Below, piece by piece: positions 8,798 through 16,880 of a DNA stretch of 64,000 bases. The stretch spans positions 91,840 to 155,839 of the forward strand of contig NZ_MJGO01000038.1 of the NCBI RefSeq assembly GCF_001864895.1, in the 5' to 3' direction. Source of the stretch: Curtobacterium sp. MCBA15_009 (lineage in GTDB: Bacteria; Actinomycetota; Actinomycetes; Actinomycetales; Microbacteriaceae). The translations under genes were made by a program, and so were the position numbers. Each line of letters begins with the position of its first letter. The stretch's first letter is position 1. A model generated the notes under the pieces. It made no database searches, was not told the origin of the DNA, and saw only the letters and a program-made list of their open reading frames with translations.

Positions 8798-9555
8798 CGC
8801 GCGAACGGGGTGATCCGGATGCCGTGCTCGGTGAGGAGCGTGCGGACGGCCCGGGCCATCGCGACCGCGCCGGGGGAGTCGCCGTGCACGCACACCGAGT
8901 CGGCGCGGACCGGGACGTCGGAGCCGTCGACGGCGGTCGCGACCCCGGCGGTGGCCATGCGGAGCACACGCGCCGCGACCTCGTCCGGGTCGTGCAGCAC
9001 CGCGCCGGGTCGACTCCGTGACACGAGCGAACCGTCGGGTTCGTAGGCGCGGTCGGCGAAGACCTCGCTCACCGCGCGGAGCCCGTGGCGCTCGGCGGCG
9101 AGCAGCAGCTCGGACCCCGGCAGCGCGAGCACCGCGAGGGACCCGTCGACGTCGGCGACCGCCCGGACCACGGCCTCGGCCTGCACCGGGTCGGCGCACG
9201 CGGTGTTGTACAGCGCGCCGTGCGGCTTGACGTAGGTGACGGCCGTGCCGGCGACCCGTGCCGCGGCGGCGAGTGCGCCGATCTGGTGCACGACGTCGGC
9301 GTGGAGTTCGTCGGGCGTGACGTGGACCGGACGGCGGCCGAAGCCCGCGAGGTCGCGGTAGGCGACGTGTGCGCCGACGGCGACCCCGCGCTCGGCGGCG
9401 GCGCGCGCCGTGGCGAGCATGATCACCGGATCACCCGCGTGGGCACCGCAGGCGACGTTCGCGCTCGACACCACGTCGAGCATCGCGGTGTCGTCGGCCG
9501 TGGTCCAGGCGCCGTAGCCCTCACCGAGGTCGCTGTTCAGGTCGATCGTCGTCAC
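8794..9555 (-). CDS. pxpA: 5-oxoprolinase subunit A (LamB/YcsF family)
   Basis: 253 aa. Begins [16 protein letters not shown], the family signature, then [14 protein letters not shown] and [10 protein letters not shown], which carry the conserved metal/substrate residues of this deacetylase-like barrel. First gene of pxpABC. GTG 9555 follows AGGGG at good spacing. The palindrome TTGTTGAACAA lies 23 bp upstream and overlaps a candidate -10 (TAGATT on the minus strand). The complex recycles 5-oxoproline, a spontaneous damage product of glutamine and glutamate, to glutamate. Confidence 0.92.
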   Translation of the reverse strand: MTTIDLNSDLGEGYGAWTTADDTAMLDVVSSANVACGAHAGDPVIMLATARAAAERGVAVGAHVAYRDLAGFGRRPVHVTPDELHADVVHQIGALAAAARVAGTAVTYVKPHGALYNTACADPVQAEAVVRAVADVDGSLAVLALPGSELLLAAERHGLRAVSEVFADRAYEPDGSLVSRSRPGAVLHDPDEVAARVLRMATAGVATAVDGSDVPVRADSVCVHGDSPGAVAMARAVRTLLTEHGIRITPFAR

Positions 9556-9577
9556 GAGGTCCCCTGTCGTCGCCGGA

Positions 9578-9590
9578 GTTGTTGAACAAT
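9578..9590. promoter_or_regulatory. GntR-type operator, copy 2 (pxpABC promoter)
   Basis: GTTGTTGAACAAT: the core TTGTTGAACAA is identical to that at 3122-3132. It sits immediately upstream of pxpA, overlapping a candidate -10. The 11-bp identity in two promoters of one pathway is the main evidence for common control. Confidence 0.65.
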
Positions 9591-9735
9591 CTACCGAACG
9601 GCGCGGTCGGTGTCACCCGGCAGCGCAGCCCCGCGGCGCCGTCGTCGGCGGATTCCGAGGCACGGGCCGTACTGTCCGAGACCTCAGCACCGCCGGTGGC
9701 AGCGCCTCCGGACCGACCCTGCACTGGAGCAGCCC

Positions 9736-9906
9736 ATGAGCGACAACGCCAGCACCCACGACGCCCCGAAGAACGACCCGGAGGGCACCGAGAAGCCGGG
9801 CGGCCTCGGCGACGACAACACCATCCCGAACGAGCCCGACGGCCTGGCCGCCGGCCACACGGGCGACGACTCGCACTTCAACCAGGAAGAGGACGGCGAC
9901 CAGTAG
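9736..9906 (+). CDS. small acidic disordered protein
   Basis: 56 aa, rich in Asp, Glu, Gly and Asn, no Cys, no hydrophobic core, predicted disordered (motifs EGTEKPGGLGDDNTIPNEP and DDSHFNQEEDGDQ). ATG 9736 follows CTGGAG. Similar acidic micro-proteins are common hypothetical proteins in Microbacteriaceae; function unknown. Its last 29 nt overlap the end of the convergent glycosyltransferase gene. Confidence 0.7.
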   Translation: MSDNASTHDAPKNDPEGTEKPGGLGDDNTIPNEPDGLAAGHTGDDSHFNQEEDGDQ

Positions 9907-11128
9907 GCGGCGACGCCCCCTCGTCGCGCGCAGCCGCCACGGCCTGCTCGTACACGTCGACCAGGGCCGCGGTGGGCTGCGCGACGCGACCGCGGTCGGC
10001 GAGCACCGCCTCGCTCGCGCGGGTCACCGCATCCGGATCGGCGCGGAGCCGACCGACCACGGCGGCGAGGCCGGCTGCGTCCGGGGTCGGGGCGAGGAAG
10101 CCGCCGCCCTCCGGCACGACCTCGGCCAGGTCCGGGTCGCAGTAGAGCACCGGCAGCCCGGTCGCGATCGCCTCGAGCATCACCATCGGCTGGTTGTCGA
10201 AGTCGAACGAGCTCGACACCAGCAGGTGCGCCGACCGCATGGCGTCGAGCACCCCGTCGTGCGGTGTCGAGCCGTGCAGGGTCACCGGAGCGCCCGCGGC
10301 GGCGCGGGCGACGTCGGCGCGGGCCACCCCGTCGCCGTGCACGTCGACCTGCACCCCCGGCGGGAACGCGTGCGCCGCCCGGACGAGCACGTCCGGACGT
10401 TTCTCCGGTGACAGCCTGCCGACCCAGAGGATCCGCAGGGGTTCGTCGGCGCGCAGGGTCCGCGCCGGCACCGTGCCGATCGCGTCGAGCACGCTCGTCT
10501 CGATGCCGTTGGTGAGCACCGTCACCGGCGTGCGGACGCCCTGGTCGACGAGCTTCTGCGCGAAGTGCCCGGACGGCACGACGACGTGCGTGGACGCCCG
10601 GGACTGCGCGAGCATGACGCGCCACATCCGCCGGCCGGTCCGTGTCCTCGTGTACGGGCGGTCGCCGGCCACCCGGATGCCGTCGTGGCTGATCTGTCGG
10701 CCGTGCAGGGCGGCGAGCAGGACGGTGGTGACCGCGGGGAGCGGCAGCACGTTCCGCGTGTAGACGTCGATCCGCCCGTGCATGGTGTGCACGACCGGCA
10801 GCCCCAGGTCGTGGGCGGCCCGGACACCGCCGAGCGCCGCGAACATCTCGGAGTGGGTGTGCACCACCTCGACGCCGCGGGCGGCGAACTCGCGCCGGAG
10901 CAGCCGACGGAGCCGTCGCGGCGACCACGCGAAGGGGTAGCCGTCCGGGCGGAAGACGGGGGAGACCGGCAGTCCCACGACACCGGGGTCCGTCGACGGC
11001 GTGGTGAGCGGGCAGAACACCGTCACCTCGTGTCCGGCTGCGGTGAGCGTCTCTGCGAGCGCGCGCACCGCGGTCTGGACCCCGCCGAGCGTCGGCAGGT
11101 AGTAGTCGGTGACGAGGGCGATCCGCAC
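9878..11128 (-). CDS. GT4 family glycosyltransferase
   Basis: 416 aa GT-B enzyme. N-terminal Rossmann domain starts RIALVTDYYLPTLGGVQ with the acceptor-site GG; C-terminal domain carries WVGRLSPEKRPDVLV and the E-x7-E motif in FDNQPMVMLEAIATGLPVLY. Closest in type to mannosyltransferases of the PimB/MgtA group that work on membrane lipids. GTG 11128 has a TAGGCT -10 seven bases upstream and no clear SD, suggesting a leaderless mRNA. It is divergent from the SDR-MBL-ketosynthase operon, 84 bp apart, so it may act on that operon's product (inference). Confidence 0.85.
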   Translation of the reverse strand: MRIALVTDYYLPTLGGVQTAVRALAETLTAAGHEVTVFCPLTTPSTDPGVVGLPVSPVFRPDGYPFAWSPRRLRRLLRREFAARGVEVVHTHSEMFAALGGVRAAHDLGLPVVHTMHGRIDVYTRNVLPLPAVTTVLLAALHGRQISHDGIRVAGDRPYTRTRTGRRMWRVMLAQSRASTHVVVPSGHFAQKLVDQGVRTPVTVLTNGIETSVLDAIGTVPARTLRADEPLRILWVGRLSPEKRPDVLVRAAHAFPPGVQVDVHGDGVARADVARAAAGAPVTLHGSTPHDGVLDAMRSAHLLVSSSFDFDNQPMVMLEAIATGLPVLYCDPDLAEVVPEGGGFLAPTPDAAGLAAVVGRLRADPDAVTRASEAVLADRGRVAQPTAALVDVYEQAVAAARDEGASPPTGRRPLPG

Positions 11129-11212
11129 GTGGACGAGCCTAGACGGCTGCCCGGCGGCGGGCAGCGAGCACGGGCAGCGAGCACCGAGCGGCGAGCACCC
11201 TAGGATCGGAGG
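11129..11212. promoter_or_regulatory. divergent promoter region with short direct repeats
   Basis: Two -10 boxes face outward: TAGGCT on the minus strand (11142-11137, 7 nt before the GT4 GTG) and TAGGAT on the plus strand (11201-11206, 6 nt before ATG 11213). Between them GCAGCGAGCAC repeats exactly at 11161-11171 and 11174-11184, with a degenerate third copy at 11190-11198, covering the -35 zone of the plus-strand promoter. A regulator site is possible. Confidence 0.5.
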
Positions 11213-12196
11213 ATGGGGGAGAACGTGCTCGTCACGGGTGCCACCGGGTTCCTCGGCGGCCACGTCGTGCGGGACCTGCGGGCGCACGGACACCGGGTGA
11301 CCGCGGCCGGTCGGCGTGCGGACGCGCTGCCCGACGGGCCGGTGTTCGTCGGGGACCTCGACGACCTCGGCCGCTCGTCCGTCCCCGCCGACGTCGTGGT
11401 GCACTGCGCGGCGCTCTCGTCGCCGTGGGGTCGGTGGTCAGAGTTCGAGCACGCGAACGTCACCGGGACCGCGCGGGTGCTGCAGTACGCGCGACGGGTC
11501 GGGGCACGCCGGATCGTGCACGTCTCCTCGCCCGGCGTCTACGCCGCGCCGCGGGACCGCCTCGGCATCCGCGAGCACGAGGTCGACCCGAGCCGGCCGA
11601 TGAACCACTACATCCGGTCGAAGCTGCACGCCGAGTCGCTGCTCCGCGCGGCACGGGACGTCGAGGTCGTGGTGCTCCGCCCCCGCGGCATCATCGGGGC
11701 CGGCGACCCGGGACTGGTGCCCCGCCTGCTGCGCGTGCACGAGCGCGTCGGGGTGCCGCTGCTGCGCGGCGGCCGGGGCCTCGTCGACCTGACCGCCGTC
11801 GAGAACGTCGCACTCGCCGTCCGGCTGGCGATCGAGGTGCCCGAGGCCGCCGGGCTCGCCGTCAACGTGACGAACGGGGACCCGCGGCCGTTCGTCGACC
11901 TGCTCGACCAGCTGCTCACCGGGCTCGGGCTGCCGCTGCGGCACCGGTCGCTGCCGGCCGGGGCCGTGTACCGCGCGGCGGGCCTGCTCGAGGCGGTCTG
12001 CGGTGTGCTGCCCGGGCGGCCCGAACCCCCGGTGACGCGCTACACCGTCTCGACGATCACGCACTCGCAGACGCTCGACATCACCCGGGCGCGCGAGGTC
12101 CTGGGCTACGAGCCGACCGTCGGCCTCGACGCCGCGCTGGCCAGCTACGCGTCGGCCGACCGCACGGCGTCGACCCCGGGGAGCGCTGGTGGGTAG
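11213..12196 (+). CDS. OleD-like NAD(P)-dependent extended SDR
   Basis: 327 aa. Rossmann motif VTGATGFLGG at 8-17, catalytic Y133-x3-K137 in HYIRSKLHAE, and a 3beta-HSD/OleD-type C-terminal half (RPRGIIGAGDPGLVPRLL, then NVTNGDPRPFVDLLDQLL and TRAREVLGYEPTV). It lines up along its length with the true oleD at 37878. Predicted role: reduction of a beta-keto acyl product to the beta-hydroxy form. ATG 11213 fits a leaderless start; GTG 11225 with GGGGGAG is an alternative. Overlaps the metallohydrolase gene by 8 nt. Confidence 0.8.
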   Translation: MGENVLVTGATGFLGGHVVRDLRAHGHRVTAAGRRADALPDGPVFVGDLDDLGRSSVPADVVVHCAALSSPWGRWSEFEHANVTGTARVLQYARRVGARRIVHVSSPGVYAAPRDRLGIREHEVDPSRPMNHYIRSKLHAESLLRAARDVEVVVLRPRGIIGAGDPGLVPRLLRVHERVGVPLLRGGRGLVDLTAVENVALAVRLAIEVPEAAGLAVNVTNGDPRPFVDLLDQLLTGLGLPLRHRSLPAGAVYRAAGLLEAVCGVLPGRPEPPVTRYTVSTITHSQTLDITRAREVLGYEPTVGLDAALASYASADRTASTPGSAGG

Positions 12197-13094
12197 TCTC
12201 CGCGCGTTCGCCTGCGGGTCGACCGTCCACGGCGTGCACCAGCTCCTGCGTGGTGCCGCCCGTGAGCGCCGCGTCTTCCCGGCGAACGTGTTCCTGTACG
12301 AGGACGGCGACCGGCGGGTGCTGTTCGACACCGGGTACGCGCCGCTGCCGTGGCGGACCGGCCCGGCGGGCGCCGCCTACCGGCTCCTGCTGCCCCCGCA
12401 CGTGCCGGCCGGGGCGTCGGCCGGTGCGCAGGTGTCCGACCCCGGCACGGTGACGCACGTGGTGCTGTCCCACCTGCACCCGGACCACGTCGGCGGCCTG
12501 TCCGCGTTCCCCACGGCCGCCGTCGTCGTGTCGGAACCGGTGCGCCGGACCCTGGCCGCACCGCGACTCCGCGACGGCGTCCTGGCGGGGCTGCTGCCCG
12601 ACGACCTGGACCGACGGCTCCTGGTGGTGCCGGACGACGCCTTCGGCCAGGGCACCGGACCCGGCGGGCTGCGCACCGCCGACCTGTTCGGCGACGGCTC
12701 GTACCGACTGGTCGACCTGCCGGGCCACGCGCCCGGTCACCTCGGGGCGGTCATCGAGGGCCGCGTGCTCCTCGCCGCGGACGCCGCCTGGGGCCGCGAC
12801 CTGCTCGGCCAGGAGCACCGCATCCGACCGGTGCCGCGCGCCGTCGCGGACGACCACCCGGCGCAGCGCACGACGGCCGCGCAGCTGCTCGACGCCGAAC
12901 GCTCCGGGGTGCGGCTGCTCTTCAGCCACGACCACCACCGCACCGACGTCGACCTGCTCGGTGCTGACCTGCTCGGTGCTGACCAGCTCGGTGTCGACCA
13001 GCACCGCACCGGTGCGGACCTGCCGGCCGGGGACGACCACGAACCCGGCCGCGCGGACGCGCACCGGAGCACCGACGAAGGGGGACCACCATGA
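12189..13094 (+). CDS. metallo-beta-lactamase-fold hydrolase
   Basis: 301 aa. Zinc motif LSHLHPDHVGG (HxHxDH) at about 94-100, a third His in LPGHAPGHLG, the bridging Asp in LLAADAAWG and a last His in LLFSHDHH. Closest in style to N-acyl-homoserine lactonase/quorum-quenching MBL enzymes, though an acyl-thioester or beta-lactone hydrolase role is equally possible given its place between an OleD-like reductase and a ketosynthase III. GTG 12189 overlaps the SDR; its stop region overlaps KAS III. The last 45 residues are low-complexity and partly encoded by a 15-bp repeat. Confidence 0.75.
   Translation: MGSLRAFACGSTVHGVHQLLRGAARERRVFPANVFLYEDGDRRVLFDTGYAPLPWRTGPAGAAYRLLLPPHVPAGASAGAQVSDPGTVTHVVLSHLHPDHVGGLSAFPTAAVVVSEPVRRTLAAPRLRDGVLAGLLPDDLDRRLLVVPDDAFGQGTGPGGLRTADLFGDGSYRLVDLPGHAPGHLGAVIEGRVLLAADAAWGRDLLGQEHRIRPVPRAVADDHPAQRTTAAQLLDAERSGVRLLFSHDHHRTDVDLLGADLLGADQLGVDQHRTGADLPAGDDHEPGRADAHRSTDEGGPP
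12951..13010 (+). repeat. 15-bp tandem repeat in MBL gene tail
   Basis: GACCTGCTCGGTGCT is repeated about three and a half times with small changes, encoding D-[LQ]-L-G-[AV] pentapeptides after the metal-binding domain. Unit length is a multiple of three, so copy changes keep the frame and would vary the tail length between strains. Confidence 0.7.
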
Positions 13095-14032
13095 GGAGTT
13101 GCCGGATCAGCGGTTGGGGCACGTACCTGCCGGACCGGGTCGTCACGTTCGAGTCGCGTTCCGGCACCGCCACGCGCCACCGCATCGCCGACGACGTCTC
13201 GCAGCTCGACATGCTGTCGGCCGCCGCCGAGGACGCCATCCGACGTGCCGGGTTGACCCCCGACGACGTCGACTGCGTCATCGCGGCGTGCGCGGCCGGT
13301 GTGCAGCCGATCCCGTGCACGGCGTCGCTCGTCATGGAACGCGTCGCGCCCGGCGCCCGCGCGGCGGCGTTCGACGTGAACTCCACCTGCACGAGCTTCA
13401 TCACCGCCGTCGACATCGCCTCGCGGTACCTGGCCGACGGCGAGTACGAGCGCATCCTGGTCGTCTCGGGGGACGTCGGCTCACGGTTCCTCGACCCGGA
13501 GCAGCGCGAGTCGTACGAGCTGTTCTCGGACGCGGCCGCCGCGGTCGTGCTCGAGCGGGGCACCGGCGAGCAGGGCGTGCTGTCGAGTCTGCAGCAGACC
13601 TGGCCCGAGCACGCGCACGACACCGAGCTGCGGGGCGGTCTGTCGCGGTACCCCGCCCAGGACTACGCCGACGGCGACCCCGCCGACTACCGCTTCGACA
13701 TGCACGGCCGTCGGGCGCTCATGGGGATGCTCAAGGTCCTGCCCGGGTTCTTCGACCGGTTCTTCGAGCGCGCCGGGCTCGGCCTCGACGACGTCGACCT
13801 CGTCGTGCCGCACCAGGCGAGCGGGGCGCTCGGCATCGCGATGCGGCGGATCGGGTTCCCGCGGGACAGCTACGTCGACGCCGTCGCCGAGTACGGCAAC
13901 ATGGTGTCGTCCTCGGTGCCGTACACGCTCGCGAAGTGCCTGGAGGACGGTCGTCTCGGCCCCGGCGACACGGTGCTGCTGTGCGGGACCGCGGCGGGAC
14001 TCACGGCGAACGCGCTGGCACTGCGGCTCTGA
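13091..14032 (+). CDS. ketosynthase III (FabH/OleA-like thiolase-fold)
   Basis: 313 aa. Full KAS III triad: C100 in NSTCTSF, H241 in VPHQASG, N270 in EYGNMVS. The region before the Cys and the C-terminal LCGTAAGLTANALAL are typical. OleA-specific Glu in an LEP-type motif is not seen; the equivalent segment is VQPIPCTASLV, so it is a separate subgroup. Third gene of the SDR-MBL-KAS operon (ATGA overlap). Predicted to condense two acyl-CoA/ACP units or an acyl unit with malonyl-ACP; chain length cannot be inferred. Confidence 0.85.
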   Translation: MRSCRISGWGTYLPDRVVTFESRSGTATRHRIADDVSQLDMLSAAAEDAIRRAGLTPDDVDCVIAACAAGVQPIPCTASLVMERVAPGARAAAFDVNSTCTSFITAVDIASRYLADGEYERILVVSGDVGSRFLDPEQRESYELFSDAAAAVVLERGTGEQGVLSSLQQTWPEHAHDTELRGGLSRYPAQDYADGDPADYRFDMHGRRALMGMLKVLPGFFDRFFERAGLGLDDVDLVVPHQASGALGIAMRRIGFPRDSYVDAVAEYGNMVSSSVPYTLAKCLEDGRLGPGDTVLLCGTAAGLTANALALRL

Positions 14033-14035
14033 CCA

Positions 14036-14200
14036 CGCGCCGACCGCGGGGGCGGGGCAGCCCGACCGCGGGGGCCGCGCAGCCCGACCGCGCGAGCCGA
14101 CCGCGCGAGTCGCGCAGCCCGACGCCGCGTGCCGACCGCGCGGGCCGCGCAGCCCGACGACGCCTGCCGACCGCACGGCCCGGTCGGACCCGACCCGCGG
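14036..14200. repeat. degenerate GC-rich direct repeats
   Basis: The gap after KAS III holds five or six imperfect copies of a roughly 25-30 bp unit built on GCGCAGCCCGACCGCG and GCCGACCGCGCGAG. No credible reading frame or hairpin with a U-tract. It occupies almost the whole intergenic space before the convergent small gene. Confidence 0.55.
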
Positions 14201-14205
14201 CCTGG

Positions 14206-14586
14206 TCAGTGCTGCAGGTGCCGTCCGTCGGGCATTGCCCGTCGTCCGGACAGCACCGCGACGAGCCGCGCGAACCACGACTCGCGGGCCGGCGGGGTCT
14301 GGACGGTCCGGGTCGGCGTGCGGAACGCCAGGTCGTGCAGCATGTTCCGCTTCGAACCGTCCCAGTTCGCGAACAGGTACGTCCCGCCGATGAAGGACAT
14401 GCTCCGGACCGGCGCGCGCTTCCACGAGTCGGCTGCCACGAAGTACCCCGAGTGCCCGGACCGGATGTTCTCGATCACGACGTCGACGTCGATGACGCCG
14501 GTGGTCGTCACGACGGCGGTGATGCCCGTCCGGTCACGGGCGACGTACTCGATGAGGTGTTCGGTCACGGGGGAACTCTTCGTCAC
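14206..14586 (-). CDS. small protein, possibly DUF3892-like
   Basis: 126 aa soluble protein. ITAVVTTTGVIDVDVVIENI, then YFVAADSWKRAPVRSM and GTYLFANWDGSKRNML resemble the short beta-rich DUF3892 pattern ending in a DG-x-x-N-x-L motif; I am not certain of the family. GTG 14586 lacks an SD; GTG 14568 (MTEHLIEY) has GAAGAG upstream and is a good alternative. Convergent with the KAS III operon. Function unknown. Confidence 0.55.
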   Translation of the reverse strand: MTKSSPVTEHLIEYVARDRTGITAVVTTTGVIDVDVVIENIRSGHSGYFVAADSWKRAPVRSMSFIGGTYLFANWDGSKRNMLHDLAFRTPTRTVQTPPARESWFARLVAVLSGRRAMPDGRHLQH

Positions 14587-14713
14587 GATGGTTGAGCGTC
14601 ACGGCAGGGGGCGCGGCGCGGGGAACAGGAACCGCCGTCGCTTCCGGTCCCAGGGTACGTCCGCGGTTGCCCCGCCGTCCGCCCGATGTCCGCCGTTCGC
14701 ACCCGGGCAGCGC

Positions 14714-15529
14714 TCAGCGGACGGACCGGCCGAGCCACGCCGCGACCAGGTCGAGCGCTGCGGTCGAGTCGGGGGTGCCCGGCCGGTTGAGGAACGCGTG
14801 CCGACTGCCGGTGAGGACGTGCCGTTCGACGTCCACACCCGCTGCAGCGAGGTCCGTCGCGAAGCGCTCGCCGGAGGTCCGCATGACGTCCCGCTCGGCG
14901 TCGACGAACAGCGTGCGCGGGAAGGCGCCGAGGTGCTCGGGGGCCGGGAACGTGGACCCCGCTCCGGGCCCCGCGTACGCCCGGCTGCTCCGGTCGAGCA
15001 GGAACGGCGCGTGCGTGACGCGGCGGTGCCCGCGGACGAGTCGCTGGACGGCGGGGTCGCGGGGGATCGTCGGGTGGAAGAACCCGTAGGCGAGCACGAC
15101 GCCGACCAGCGCGGGAGCGACCGCCACCGTCGCCGCCGCGAGGCACGCCCCGGCACTCGCGCCGCCGAGCACGAGTCCCGACGGCGCCTCGTCGTGCAGG
15201 CTGCGGAGCACGGCGGCGACCTCGTCGCGGGCGTGCGGCGCGCGGCGGCGGCCACGGGGTCCGCCCCGGCCGACCCAGGGCAGCCCGGGCAGCGGCCCGA
15301 GGCGGTAGTCGACGGTCACGACCGGTGTGCCGCGTGCCGCGAGGTCGCGTGCGACGGCGTCGGACTCGGGGAGCTCGAGGTCGCCGCGGAAGAAGCCGCC
15401 GCCGTGCAGCCAGACCAGGGTCGGCCGACCGTCGACGGACGCGCCGTCCGGGCGGTGGTGCCGGATCGGCACCGGCCCGTGGGGTCCGTCGACCCGGTCG
15501 TCCTCGACCACGATCGCCCCCGGCTGCAT
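14714..15529 (-). CDS. alpha/beta hydrolase, HSL-type esterase
   Basis: 271 aa. Oxyanion motif WLHGGGFFRGD, nucleophile elbow GGASAGACLAA, acid in LFVDAERDVMR and the catalytic His in GSRHAFLN, the order of the hormone-sensitive-lipase family. Cytoplasmic, no signal. Likely hydrolyses short-chain esters. ATG 15529 follows a GGGG box; GTG 15538 is an alternative. Divergent from the lipoprotein gene. Confidence 0.85.
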   Translation of the reverse strand: MQPGAIVVEDDRVDGPHGPVPIRHHRPDGASVDGRPTLVWLHGGGFFRGDLELPESDAVARDLAARGTPVVTVDYRLGPLPGLPWVGRGGPRGRRRAPHARDEVAAVLRSLHDEAPSGLVLGGASAGACLAAATVAVAPALVGVVLAYGFFHPTIPRDPAVQRLVRGHRRVTHAPFLLDRSSRAYAGPGAGSTFPAPEHLGAFPRTLFVDAERDVMRTSGERFATDLAAAGVDVERHVLTGSRHAFLNRPGTPDSTAALDLVAAWLGRSVR

Positions 15530-15597
15530 CCCCCGCACACCACCAGTGTGGCAGTACGTCCGGGCACCGGAGGGCGGTCCCTGGCACCGTGGGAGGA

Positions 15598-16221
15598 GTG
15601 CTGACCTCGAGAACGTCCGTGATCCTGACCGGTGCCGTCCTGGTCGCCCTGCTCACCGGCTGCTCCGGCGGCGAGGGCGGGGGAGACGGCGGCGACGCGG
15701 CCACCCCGACCGTGACCGAGACCGTGACCGCCGCACCGAGCGACGACCCGTCGACACCGGCGTCGACCCCCACGCCGACGGACAGCCCGGCGACGACCCC
15801 GACCCCGACGTGCGGCCCCGCCGACGGCGCGGCGGCTGCAGCGGACGGCATCGCCGCGCTCCCGGAGCCGGCGGGCATCGCGGGCGCCCGGTGGGACGCC
15901 GCGAACGCCGACACCTCCGGGTACGACGCCTGCGCCGCGCTGTCCTGGTCCGTCGTGGCGCCCGTCGGTGCCACCGCCGGGTCGCCGTACGCGATCCTGC
16001 TCTTCCACCAGGGCCGGTACCTCGGCACCGCCACGGCGGAGCAGTACGCCTTCGAACCGATCGTCGAACGACGCAGCGACGACGCGATCGTGGTGACCTA
16101 CCGCTACCCGAGGGCCGGCGAACCGAACGCCGCGCCGTCCGGCCGCACCACCGCGACGTTCACCTGGGACGCGGACACCGACCGCGTCGACATGACGGGC
16201 GACACCCCGCCCACTCAGTGA
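15598..16221 (+). CDS. LppP/LprE-family lipoprotein
   Basis: 207 aa. Lipobox LLTGC with Cys at about 22, then an 45-residue Gly/Thr/Pro/Ser linker, then the LppP/LprE domain: YDACAALSWSVV and SPYAILLFHQGRYLGTAT are its signature. GTG 15598 has GGAGG almost adjacent; GTG 15589 is possible. Exported and lipid-anchored. In mycobacteria LprE relatives are linked to envelope and infection traits, but the biochemical role is unknown. Its last 7 nt overlap the end of the convergent membrane gene. Confidence 0.8.
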   Translation: MLTSRTSVILTGAVLVALLTGCSGGEGGGDGGDAATPTVTETVTAAPSDDPSTPASTPTPTDSPATTPTPTCGPADGAAAAADGIAALPEPAGIAGARWDAANADTSGYDACAALSWSVVAPVGATAGSPYAILLFHQGRYLGTATAEQYAFEPIVERRSDDAIVVTYRYPRAGEPNAAPSGRTTATFTWDADTDRVDMTGDTPPTQ

Positions 16222-16880
16222 CCGGCGGGGGTGTCCCGTGCGGACCCGAGCTCGCGCTGCAGCGTGCGCAGGACCCGCACGAGGGTGTTGAGCTCCGCCG
16301 GACCGGCCTCGTCCCCCCGGCCGAGTGCGGTTCGCGGCTGCACGACGACGTCCGAGCCGTCGGTCGTCGTGATCCAGATCCCGAACGCGACGCGCTGCCT
16401 GCGGACGGCCTTCGTCGCGACGGCGAACCGCCGGACGCGGGCCCACGGCAGGTCGAGGACCGGGGTGTCCCGCGACGGCGCCCACGCGTGCAGGCCGGAC
16501 TCGTCGACGGTCCAGATCGCGGGTCGGGGTCCGGCGAGGTCGTCGGTGGTCCGCAGCCCCGACGTCAGCACGGGCAGGTGGAACCGCGGGGCCCTGCCCG
16601 CCCGGATGCGCGCCAGCGTGCGCCGGTCGGACCGGCCGGACGACAGGGTGGACACGGCCAGCACGATCCCGGACGCGGTGACCAGCAGGGGGACGAGGAC
16701 GAGTGTCGCCTGCATCCTGCCGGTGCCGATGCTGCGCAGGAAGTCGGGGAACGCGAACTCGGCGACGGATGCGGCGACACCGACCACCGTGGTGATCGCC
16801 GCCGCGATCAGCACCGGGCCCCGCCGCGGCACGGTCCCGTCGCGCAACCGCTGCGCCCACGGTCCGTCCGTCGGTGTCAC
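16215..16880 (-). CDS. two-helix membrane protein with PH-like domain, paralogue B
   Basis: 221 aa. Two transmembrane segments (about 22-45 and 60-80) then a cytoplasmic beta-rich domain: RFHLPVLTSGLRTTDD, WTVDESGLHAWAP and LPWARVRRFAVAT. The conserved SGLHAW...W..V layout looks like a bacterial PH/DUF-type module. It is a tandem paralogue of the next gene, sharing WVQRLRDG-like start, RxDRRxLARIR and VLRxLQRELGS end. GTG 16880 overlaps its stop (GTGA). Function unknown. Confidence 0.7.
   Translation of the reverse strand: MTPTDGPWAQRLRDGTVPRRGPVLIAAAITTVVGVAASVAEFAFPDFLRSIGTGRMQATLVLVPLLVTASGIVLAVSTLSSGRSDRRTLARIRAGRAPRFHLPVLTSGLRTTDDLAGPRPAIWTVDESGLHAWAPSRDTPVLDLPWARVRRFAVATKAVRRQRVAFGIWITTTDGSDVVVQPRTALGRGDEAGPAELNTLVRVLRTLQRELGSARDTPAGH

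Noticed and set aside
14036-14200. tRNA or structured RNA in the repeat gap
   Set aside because: No cloverleaf, no TTCGA-type T-loop, only degenerate direct repeats.
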